64,000 nt of DNA from an uncultured Porphyromonas sp. (GTDB lineage: Bacteria; Bacteroidota; Bacteroidia; Bacteroidales; Porphyromonadaceae). Both the position numbers and the translations under genes were made by a program. The notes under the pieces are model-generated. The model was not told the origin of the DNA. It saw nothing but the letters and a program-made list of their open reading frames with translations, and did no database searches. Numbering within the stretch: position 1 is the first letter of the stretch; every line of letters begins with the position of its first letter. The stretch is taken from assembly GCF_905372525.1 (NCBI RefSeq), contig NZ_CAJPPN010000003.1, positions 42,677 through 106,676 on the forward strand, given 5' to 3'. This document shows, piece after piece, positions 51,053-57,796 of this stretch.

Positions 51053-51142
51053 CGTTTAACCATCGTTTAATTAGGTGGGGGACGCCTGATAGCTTCCTAC
51101 CTTAGGTCGCTAACTTCGTTTCCTTGGTTTTACGCATTACAC

Positions 51143-51150
51143 TATCTTTG
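51143..51150 (+). promoter_or_regulatory. -7 promoter element of the phage repressor gene
   Basis: TATCTTTG matches TAnnTTTG. Transcription would start near 51157, about 96 nt before the chosen ATG. Confidence 0.6.
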
Positions 51151-51200
51151 TCTATGCTGGTGATACGTAACCGCTATCGGTTTACCGTAACTCGACACTG

Positions 51201-51240
51201 CAAAGACATAAACAAATATTGTAAGCATCCAAATATTGTA
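51201..51240 (-). promoter_or_regulatory. Early promoter with repeated operator
   Basis: Minus strand: TTTG at 51233-51230, 21-bp spacer, TGTCTTTG (51208-51201), a one-mismatch -7 box. Two copies of AAATATTGTA (51214-51223 and 51231-51240) overlap it and probably bind the divergently encoded repressor. Confidence 0.5.
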
Positions 51241-51252
51241 TATTCGATCCAT

Positions 51253-51717
51253 ATGGACAAGTCCGAAATACTAAGCAAACTAATTGATATATATGCAGAT
51301 GGAAATAAAAGCCGATTTGCCCAAATGATGGGAACTACCCCCCAGAATGTAGGCAATTGGATACGTAGAGGAACGATTCCATACGAAGAGGTTTACAAGA
51401 TATGTGTATGTGTTAATCCCCATTGGTTGCTCACAGGAGAAGGCGAACCACTCTCGGGAAGCCCTGAGATTGGTACCCCCCAAAAAATAAAAGAAGAACC
51501 ACACGCAGACGAAAGACTCCTAGATCGCCTAGAGGCTCAGGCTAAGAAGATCGGAATATTAGAGTTCAGGCTTGAAGAAGAGCAGAAAGCACACAATCGT
51601 ACTAAAGAGCAACTTCGCCAAGCTGAATATGGCATTGATCACGATCGCCTAAAAAGTGCAGGCGATGTAGACGCCAACGAGACTGCCCTTGCTCACTCCT
51701 TGACTTCTACTTTATAG
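51253..51717 (+). CDS. CI-like phage repressor
   Basis: 154 residues from MDKSEILSKLIDIYADGN; the frame is open to 51124, but the extra residues would be encoded across the operator region. N-terminal HTH (KSRFAQMMGTTPQNVGNWIR), typical of Bacteroidota CI-type repressors, then a long helical region (LLDRLEAQAKKIGILEFRLE) that is probably a dimerising coiled coil instead of a peptidase domain. It should keep the early promoter shut in the lysogen. Confidence 0.8.
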   Translation: MDKSEILSKLIDIYADGNKSRFAQMMGTTPQNVGNWIRRGTIPYEEVYKICVCVNPHWLLTGEGEPLSGSPEIGTPQKIKEEPHADERLLDRLEAQAKKIGILEFRLEEEQKAHNRTKEQLRQAEYGIDHDRLKSAGDVDANETALAHSLTSTL

Positions 51718-51876
51718 AGCCCTCAGATCTAATCAACTAGAAATTAGAAAGATGGGATATGCTCATCACGTGTTTTACGTGGTATTATCCCCCCTCTAGT
51801 TTCTGATTATGCCCCCTTTATTCCTCGATACTATACGATATCTATACCCTCGGTTGCTTCAATAAGCAAAGAAAAA

Positions 51877-51933
51877 GGGGTATCCATTATGTAATAGCAT
51901 GGGGTATCCAATGGGGTATCCTTTTAGGTATCC
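51877..51933. repeat. Cluster of four GGGGTATCC motifs
   Basis: At 51877, 51901, 51913 and 51927 (the last as GGTATCC), spacings 24, 12 and 14 bp, in the phage right-end region. Likely protein-binding sites; binder unknown. Confidence 0.55.
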
Positions 51934-52210
51934 AGTGCGATTTAAGGGTATTTTAGGGGGATCTCAGGAGTGGCTAATTAGAGGTATCAGAGGGGTATTT
52001 ACGGGGTGATTGAAGAGCGCTTCAATAGCTCTTAATCACTCGTAGCAAGGATACAGATCCGTATGGGCTGGGGAGGCTAAAGGATATCCCAGCCTACCAC
52101 ATCGCCAGCACTTGCCAGCGTTTCCCCAAGGAGCGCTAATTCCTTTATCTACGCTACTGCTATCCCTTCTATGGCCCATTGACCCACCGACTACTAAGAA
52201 GGGACAGAGA

Positions 52211-52247
52211 GGGGGCTGGATGATGCTTTTCACACCATCCAGCCCCC
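52211..52247. terminator. Strong inverted repeat in the phage right end
   Basis: 12-bp perfect stem (52211-52222 / 52236-52247), 13-nt loop with TTTT, no following T tract. Might insulate the phage end from transcription or serve as a binding site. Confidence 0.5.
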
Positions 52248-52347
52248 ATAATTCAAGCTGATTTAACCTCGATCCAACCTATCTATATTGCCCGCCGTTC
52301 AATTCCCGGTCAGAGTTTAAGGCTAATTTAAGCTGATTTAACTTTTC

Positions 52348-52433
52348 AGGCTATTTCGTTTTCCTCTTCCACCCCACGCAACCTCCGCACATTCAACCAC
52401 ATACGATAGGTGGATATAGGCTATTTCGTTTTC
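52348..52433. other. Right-end transposase-binding sites
   Basis: Two identical 16-bp copies of AGGCTATTTCGTTTTC (52348-52363 and 52418-52433), the reverse complement of the left-end GAAAACGAAAT sites, 70 bp apart. Probable R1/R2 equivalents. Confidence 0.75.
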
Positions 52434-52499
52434 TCTCTAATACATCCTTTCCTATTAGCCCCTCTCTAAAGGTCGGATCCTCTTTGGAGAGTGGATATA

Positions 52500-52544
52500 A
52501 AGCCTCGGGGGCTCGTACTACTAGAGTACGAGCCCCCGAGGCTT
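52500..52544. terminator. Terminator of the M48 gene (bidirectional)
   Basis: Perfect 20-bp stem (52500-52519 / 52525-52544), 5-nt loop, 20 bp beyond the M48 stop codon, just outside the phage. Confidence 0.9.
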
Positions 52545-52564
52545 CTTTATATGATAGATGGGTA

Positions 52565-53491
52565 CTACTTCCTTAGGTAGTTCCCTACTTCGTTTGCCCG
52601 TATGGTACGAGAGGACTTGGTACTCCTGCCCGTCGGGGGTGGGGTGGTCGTGGTGCTCTGCGTACTGTTACCCCCTTGGTAGTACTTGAGGGCATTGGGT
52701 AGGTAGGCTTGGATCTCCTTGATGCGGTTGGCATCGCTGGGGTGAGTACTTAGGAGCTCGTTCTGCTGTGCTCCACCCTTGGAGGCTGACATCTTCTGCC
52801 AGAAGTTCACTGCATAGCGAGGATCGTAGCCAGCCATAGCCATGAGGACAAGCCCCATCTTGTCTGCTTCGTACTCTTGCTTACGTCCGAAGGGGAGCAT
52901 GACCCCTACCTGAGCTCCTAGCCCATAGGCTTGGTTGATGAGGCCACCGAGTAGCTGGGAGCGTGTATTGACGGCAGCACCTAGGATCTGTCCTCCAGCC
53001 TGTAGGAGGAGCTGGTTGCTGATACGCTCGTTGGCATGCTTGGCTAGTGCGTGGCTGAGCTCATGCCCCATGACGGCTGCTAGCTCATCATCAGAATGTG
53101 GGCCGTTACCCACAAGGTTGAGTAGTCCCGTGTAGACGACGATCTTCCCTCCAGGCATACAGAAGGCATTGACCTGCTTGCTATCGACGACGTTGAACTC
53201 CCAGCTAAGGCTCGAGAGCATGGACTCATAGCCGTTCTGCTTGAGATAAGCATTGGTAGCTGCAGCTAGGCGACGACCTACCTGGGTGACCTTGGCGTTG
53301 TAGGTCGTGTTGCTACTGAGCTGAGACTGGCTGATGAACTGCTTGTACTGGGTCGCACTCGCACTGAGGATCTCGCCATCGGATACTAGGTTGAGCTGTC
53401 TACGTCCTGTGATGGGCACAGAGCCACAGCTGGAGAGTAGGAGTAGGGCAGAGCAAGTGAGCGCTGTGATACTTCTTGAGATTATCTTCAT
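52565..53491 (-). CDS. M48-family metallopeptidase lipoprotein (LoiP/BepA-like)
   Basis: 308 residues. Lipobox LLSSCGS (Cys22), zinc motif HELSH (143-147), third ligand Glu208 in EYEAD, and the typical GGKIVVYTGLL and STHPSDANRI blocks. A periplasmic, outer-membrane-anchored protease for envelope quality control, as for LoiP and BepA. It is the last gene of the leftward host unit and its terminator lies beside the phage insertion. Confidence 0.9.
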   Translation of the reverse strand: MKIISRSITALTCSALLLLSSCGSVPITGRRQLNLVSDGEILSASATQYKQFISQSQLSSNTTYNAKVTQVGRRLAAATNAYLKQNGYESMLSSLSWEFNVVDSKQVNAFCMPGGKIVVYTGLLNLVGNGPHSDDELAAVMGHELSHALAKHANERISNQLLLQAGGQILGAAVNTRSQLLGGLINQAYGLGAQVGVMLPFGRKQEYEADKMGLVLMAMAGYDPRYAVNFWQKMSASKGGAQQNELLSTHPSDANRIKEIQAYLPNALKYYQGGNSTQSTTTTPPPTGRSTKSSRTIRANEVGNYLRK

Positions 53492-53520
53492 ACAATGAAT
53501 AAAGTCTTAGAGATGAACAA

Positions 53521-54648
53521 TTATCGAACGAGAGGGATCGACTTATAGTATTGTTGCATTGCCTTCAGGTCGATAGCCTCACTGAGGGCAAGACCAGAGG
53601 GGACAGAGTCCAGAGACACGGGGCGTAGACGATATATAGGCTTCCCCTGGGGGGTACGCTTCTCTACGAAGACGTACTGATAGCTGGGCTTTGTCGTCCA
53701 AGTGCCCGTAGTACGATCCCTAAGCAGGGTGAGGGTGAGGAGCATTCCCCCTCGGGTAGCAGCGGGGCGCACTTGGTTGCTAATGAAGTTACCCATCGAA
53801 TATATAACGAACACCTTAGCCTTCTTGTTCGCAGACTCGATGAAGGCACTCTCCTGCACGACATGGGGATGGCTCCCGATGATCGCATCTACCCCTTGCT
53901 CGGAGAGCCATAGGGCTAGGTCTCGCTGTGCTCGGCTGGGGTTCTTCTCATATTCATTCCCCCAGTGGATCTGTACGATCTTGTAGTCTGCCCCTAGGCT
54001 GTCGGCACGATGTAGGTCGGAGGCTATCTGCTCCCTACGTATCGTATCTACTAGGGCAGGGTGGGGGATCGGGAGACCGTTGGTGCCATAGGTGTAGGCT
54101 AGTACGGCGATCTTCACCCCATGTACCTCTCTGATGAGAGGGGTGCGGGAGGGACGTTCCTCGGGGGTACGATAGCTCCCTGTCGTCGCTATCCCTAGAC
54201 TATCTAGGACGTCTATTGTATGGGTGACACCATAGCCACGGCGGTCGCAGCTATGGTTATTCGCCGTCGTGAGGATATCGAAGCCCACGTCTCGTAGTGC
54301 CTCTCCTAGAGCAGTGGGGGAGGAGAACATCGGGTAGCCACTGTAGGGTGTGCCGCCGAAGGTAGTCTCGAGGTTGGCTAGGGCTAGATCTGCTCTCTGG
54401 ATCTGTTCTTTGACAAGGGCAAAGGAAGGGGCGAAGTCGTAGCGTCCTGCCCCCGTGAGGGCAGCTCGTATCTGAGGCCCGTGGGTCATGATGTCCCCTG
54501 CGAAGACGAGCTGTAGAGAGTCTCTCTGCGGTGTGCCCTCTGTGAGGCTGTCGGTCTGCTGAGCCTGCCCCTTGCCCTGACAAGCGGTGTGTAGTGAGCA
54601 TAGGGTATAGAGGAGCATTATCCCGAGGAGGCGGGTATACTTGGTCAT
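53521..54648 (-). CDS. CapA-family lipoprotein (poly-gamma-glutamate enzyme-like)
   Basis: 375 residues with a lipoprotein-like signal (CSLHTACQG). The metallophosphatase-like CapA fold shows LVFAGDIMTHGPQI, ANLETTFGG, TTANNHSCDRRGYGV, YGTNG and IGSHPHVVQ with QIHWGNEY. CapA homologues are involved in poly-gamma-glutamate capsules, but no capBC genes lie nearby, so an envelope-polymer role is only a guess. Confidence 0.88.
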   Translation of the reverse strand: MTKYTRLLGIMLLYTLCSLHTACQGKGQAQQTDSLTEGTPQRDSLQLVFAGDIMTHGPQIRAALTGAGRYDFAPSFALVKEQIQRADLALANLETTFGGTPYSGYPMFSSPTALGEALRDVGFDILTTANNHSCDRRGYGVTHTIDVLDSLGIATTGSYRTPEERPSRTPLIREVHGVKIAVLAYTYGTNGLPIPHPALVDTIRREQIASDLHRADSLGADYKIVQIHWGNEYEKNPSRAQRDLALWLSEQGVDAIIGSHPHVVQESAFIESANKKAKVFVIYSMGNFISNQVRPAATRGGMLLTLTLLRDRTTGTWTTKPSYQYVFVEKRTPQGKPIYRLRPVSLDSVPSGLALSEAIDLKAMQQYYKSIPLVR

Positions 54649-54671
54649 GGTGTAGGAGGTGGTGTGTGGGG

Positions 54672-55625
54672 TTACTTGTATTCGGGGCGGTACTTCCCGC
54701 CCTCTCTGTCCTCAAGGATACCTAGATAGCTGATGTAGCGGGAGGGGGCAATACGACCCTCCTCTACAGCTGTCTGTACGGCGCATCCTGGCTCGTGGGT
54801 GTGGGTACAGTTCCCGAAGCGGCAGCTCTTACTCTCCTCGAAGATCTCGGGGAAGTAGTGTGAGACCTCCGCCTCCTGCATCTCCAGCATGCCGAAGCCC
54901 TTGATGCCCGGGGTGTCGATGATATAGCCTCCGTCGTCGGAGGGTAAGGGGATCATCTGGGAGAAGGTCGTGGTGTGCATCCCCTTGGCATGTGCTGTGG
55001 AGATACTACCCGTACGAAGCTCTACTCCTGGGATGAGGCGGTTGATCAAGGTACTCTTCCCCACGCCCGAGTGCCCACTGAGGAGGTTGATCTTCCCGCA
55101 CATGCGATCTATGAGGGCATCGACACCCTCACCCGTGGTCGCTGATACTGCATGGCATGGATAGCCGATGCTGGAGTAGAGTTGTATGAGCTCCAGCATA
55201 TACTCCGTAGCCTCGGTAGGGTAGAGGTCGATCTTGTTGAAGATTAGCTCCGTGGGTACTCGATAAGCCTCTGCCGTAGCGAGGAAACGGTCGATAAAGG
55301 TCGTGCTGGTCTCTGGGGCAATGATCGTACAGACGAGGAAGGAGGCATCTAGGTTAGCGGCGAGGATATGGGACTCCTTGGATAGGTTGGCTGCTCGGCG
55401 TATGATGTAGTTACGTCGAGGGAGTATATCTCGGATGTAGTGTGCAGCTTCCTGCCCCGTGTCCTCGCTGAGCTCTACCTCCACGTGATCCCCTACGACG
55501 ATAGGGTTGGTGGAGCGAAAGCCTCTTAGGCGAAGGTTCCCCTTGGCAAGACAAGGGCGCTCTACACCATCCTCACAGAGGACGATGTAGTGGCTCCCAG
55601 TGTTCTTGATGACTAGTCCTGTCAC
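54672..55625 (-). CDS. rsgA: Ribosome small-subunit GTPase RsgA
   Basis: 317 residues. OB-fold N-terminal domain, circularly permuted GTPase with FNKID (G4) before GHSGVGKSTLIN (G1) and DTPGIKGFGM (G3), and the C-terminal zinc knuckle CRFGNCTHTHEPGC. It assists late 30S maturation. It sits with frr and pyrH in the translation-linked cluster common in Bacteroidota. Confidence 0.95.
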   Translation of the reverse strand: MTGLVIKNTGSHYIVLCEDGVERPCLAKGNLRLRGFRSTNPIVVGDHVEVELSEDTGQEAAHYIRDILPRRNYIIRRAANLSKESHILAANLDASFLVCTIIAPETSTTFIDRFLATAEAYRVPTELIFNKIDLYPTEATEYMLELIQLYSSIGYPCHAVSATTGEGVDALIDRMCGKINLLSGHSGVGKSTLINRLIPGVELRTGSISTAHAKGMHTTTFSQMIPLPSDDGGYIIDTPGIKGFGMLEMQEAEVSHYFPEIFEESKSCRFGNCTHTHEPGCAVQTAVEEGRIAPSRYISYLGILEDREGGKYRPEYK

Positions 55626-55672
55626 GTATGCTGTAGTGATAGAGGCTTGTAGGCTCGCTAGAGGGGGATCCC

Positions 55673-56236
55673 TTAGACGGTCATGATCTCCTTCTCCTTG
55701 GCTGCGAAGATCTCCTCTACCTTCTTGATGTATCGGTCGTGGAGCTTCTGTACCTCAGCCTCGGCATCCTTGGCGACATCCTCGGGGGTATTGTCCGCCT
55801 TGATGCTCTTCCTGATGAGGTCGTTGGAGTCACGGCGGGCATTACGGATACTTACCTTGGCATTCTCGGCATCAGCCTTGACCTGCTTGACGAGCTCACG
55901 GCGACGATCTTCGGTGAGAGGGGGGATACCGAGGCGGATAAGCTCCCCATTGTTCTCGGGCGTGATGCCGAGAGGGGAGTTGATGATAGCACGCTCGATC
56001 TCCTTGATGATGCCCTTCTCCCAGGGGGTGATGACGATGCTCTTGGCATCGGGGACAGAGACTGTGCCTACCTGTGTCAGGGGTACCATGCTACCATAGT
56101 ACTCGACTAGGATGCCGTCGAGGATCTTGACGTTGGCCTTGCCTGCACGTACACGGGCTAGAGCCTCCTCGAGGTGCTCGACCGTCTTCTCCATTTGTGC
56201 GCCAGCCTGCGCTATTAGTTCCTTTAGTTCGCTCAT
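55673..56236 (-). CDS. frr: Ribosome recycling factor
   Basis: 187 residues, normal RRF length. Typical motifs: LARVRAGKANVKILDGI (the RaGRA-type region), VTPWEKGIIKEIERAI, LIRLGIPPLTEDRRREL and the long helical C-terminus. With EF-G it splits post-termination ribosomes. Just downstream of pyrH and upstream of rsgA. Confidence 0.97.
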   Translation of the reverse strand: MSELKELIAQAGAQMEKTVEHLEEALARVRAGKANVKILDGILVEYYGSMVPLTQVGTVSVPDAKSIVITPWEKGIIKEIERAIINSPLGITPENNGELIRLGIPPLTEDRRRELVKQVKADAENAKVSIRNARRDSNDLIRKSIKADNTPEDVAKDAEAEVQKLHDRYIKKVEEIFAAKEKEIMTV

Positions 56237-56305
56237 AGGGGGCAGATGATTCTTATCTATATTTATTGTATTCGTTTGTGTATCCCTTGTGGGGTGGCTA
56301 TTGGG

Positions 56306-57016
56306 CTAGAAGCCCACGTATGTACCGATCTGCTCACCACGTAGTACCCGTAGGAGGTTGCCTGGGGTGTCCATGTCGAAGACGATGATCGGTAGGTTGT
56401 TCTCTCGGCACATCGTCGTGGCTGTCAGATCCATCACCTTGAGTCCACGGTTGTAGATCTCGTCGTAAGTGATCCGGTCAAACTTCGTGGCCGTGGGGTC
56501 TTTCTCTGGGTCAGCGGTGTAGATACCATCGACACGTGTTCCCTTGAGCATCACATCGGCTTCGAGCTCGATACCACGGAGCGAAGAGCCCGTGTCTGTC
56601 GTGAAGAAGGGATTCCCCGTGCCAGCCGAGAGGATCACTACTTCGCCAGCCTCTAGGGCATCCAGCGCACGACGCTTGGAGTAGAACTCCCCGATAGGCT
56701 CCATACGGATGGCCGTGAGCACTCTATTCTTTACCCCGAGGGAGGTAAGGGCAGAGCTGAGGGCAAGGCTATTGATGACCGTAGCGAGCATACCCATCTG
56801 GTCACCCTGCACACGATCAAAGCCCTGGGTAGCCCCACTGAGGCCACGGAAGATGTTCCCACCTCCGATGACGATAGCGACCTGTATCCCTAGGTCTACG
56901 GCTGCCTGTATGTCCCGAGCATAGTCGCTCAGTCGATCGGTGTCTATGCCATACTGCTGGGCTCCCATGAGGGACTCGCCACTGAGCTTGAGTAGTACGC
57001 GTCTGAAGCTATTCAT
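56306..57016 (-). CDS. pyrH: UMP kinase
   Basis: 236 residues of the amino-acid-kinase fold: KLSGESL at the N-terminus, IGGGNIFRG, DQMGMLATVINSLAL and GTGNPFFTTDT. It phosphorylates UMP to UDP in pyrimidine synthesis. First gene of the leftward unit pyrH-frr-rsgA. A one-mismatch -7 box lies at 57044-57051. Confidence 0.97.
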   Translation of the reverse strand: MNSFRRVLLKLSGESLMGAQQYGIDTDRLSDYARDIQAAVDLGIQVAIVIGGGNIFRGLSGATQGFDRVQGDQMGMLATVINSLALSSALTSLGVKNRVLTAIRMEPIGEFYSKRRALDALEAGEVVILSAGTGNPFFTTDTGSSLRGIELEADVMLKGTRVDGIYTADPEKDPTATKFDRITYDEIYNRGLKVMDLTATTMCRENNLPIIVFDMDTPGNLLRVLRGEQIGTYVGF

Positions 57017-57224
57017 TCGATTGCCTATATATAATTATGGTACAAAGAAACGACTTTTGCCCCAATTCCCCCAAATCTCCAGCCCCCATCATCACCCTAG
57101 ATTACCCCCTCCCTCCTGCTAAGTTGGGATGAGGGCGATGGTGGATAGGGGCACCTAAGCACTCGTCCTTGGCCAGGGGATAATGTATACCATGACTCGT
57201 GCGAAGGGGCTAGAATTCAGGGTC

Positions 57225-57566
57225 GATGCATGAGTTTACTAGAGTTCTAGGATAATGTAGGCGAGAGGTATGCCCCGAACATAGAAGTATCTGCCTTCTA
57301 GGTCTAGATATACCAAGTGTAGACCTACTACCTAGGAAGAAAAAGTGTACACGCGTGTATACCATTGTGTACTCATGTGTACACTGTTGTATACACGCGT
57401 GTACACTACATCGCTCTCGGTATGTCTTCTGTAGGGCTCTCATGTACGTGTTTCTCGGGGGGCTAACACTTGGTGTACCAGAGATACAGTTAAGATACCC
57501 TTCGACATGAAGAGATGCCCTACAAAGGACACAACGAGGGGTGTATGCGAGAAGAGCTCATGCATC
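57225..57566. repeat. Dispersed iteron-bearing element, copy C (best preserved)
   Basis: 342 bp bounded by GATGCATGA (57225-57233) and TCATGCATC (57558-57566), with similarity continuing outward for about 8 bp. Three 22-bp units at 57345-57366, 57367-57388 and 57389-57410, then the shared CTGTAGGGCT block. In the pyrH-gyrA intergenic region, like copies A and B in other host gaps. Confidence 0.8.
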
Positions 57567-57796
57567 GCCCTTGAGGGGCCATCTTTGTAATGTAAAGGGC
57601 TACTTTTCTCTCATTCTGCGCCAAGGTGGACAGAGGTGGCCTCGTCTAGCTATGGGTATGTTAGGTGTCTAAATAAGTGTATACGCTGCTTATTTGGGTA
57701 AAATGTCGTATCTTAGAGCCTTGTTAGTGGGTGTCTATCTACATATGCCGTTAGGGCACCGTGGTTAGATACATTATAATATATGGTATAACAAGA
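57567..57796. other. gyrA upstream region
   Basis: No gene. Contains a weak -7 box (TATCTTAG, 57709-57716) and an inverted repeat AATAAG / CTTATT (57672-57677 / 57689-57694). Confidence 0.45.

Larger units (their letters stand above)
51718..52340. other. Phage right-end noncoding region
   Basis: No supported gene. Contains four GG(G)GTATCC motifs (51877, 51901, 51913, 51927), a 12-bp-stem inverted repeat at 52211-52247, and a 13-bp direct repeat AAGCTGATTTAAC (52255-52267 and 52330-52342). Possible operator, enhancer or transposase-binding DNA. Confidence 0.5.
20952..52462. mobile_element. Mu-like transposable prophage (about 31.5 kb, ends approximate)
   Basis: The region carries a MuA-type transposase, MuB ATPase, CI-like repressor, and head and contractile-tail genes in Mu-like complement, with no integrase or tRNA attachment site. 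Inverted GRAAACGAAA motifs mark both ends. Outermost sequences GGGCTA (20952-20957) and TAGCCC (52456-52461) form a short inverted repeat, and TCTCTAA occurs just outside both (20945-20951 and 52463-52469), but a 7-bp duplication is not the 5 bp typical of Mu and one base is unmatched, so exact ends are uncertain. The insertion lies between the DUF799 stop and the M48 gene terminator and disrupts no gene. Confidence 0.9.

Noticed and set aside
52036..52233. 65-codon minus-strand frame in the phage right end
   Set aside because: Begins in the inverted repeat and looks random.
20956..52449. 5-bp target duplication exactly at the outer sites, as in Mu
   Set aside because: Flanks TACCA and TCCTT do not match at the positions predicted from Mu geometry.
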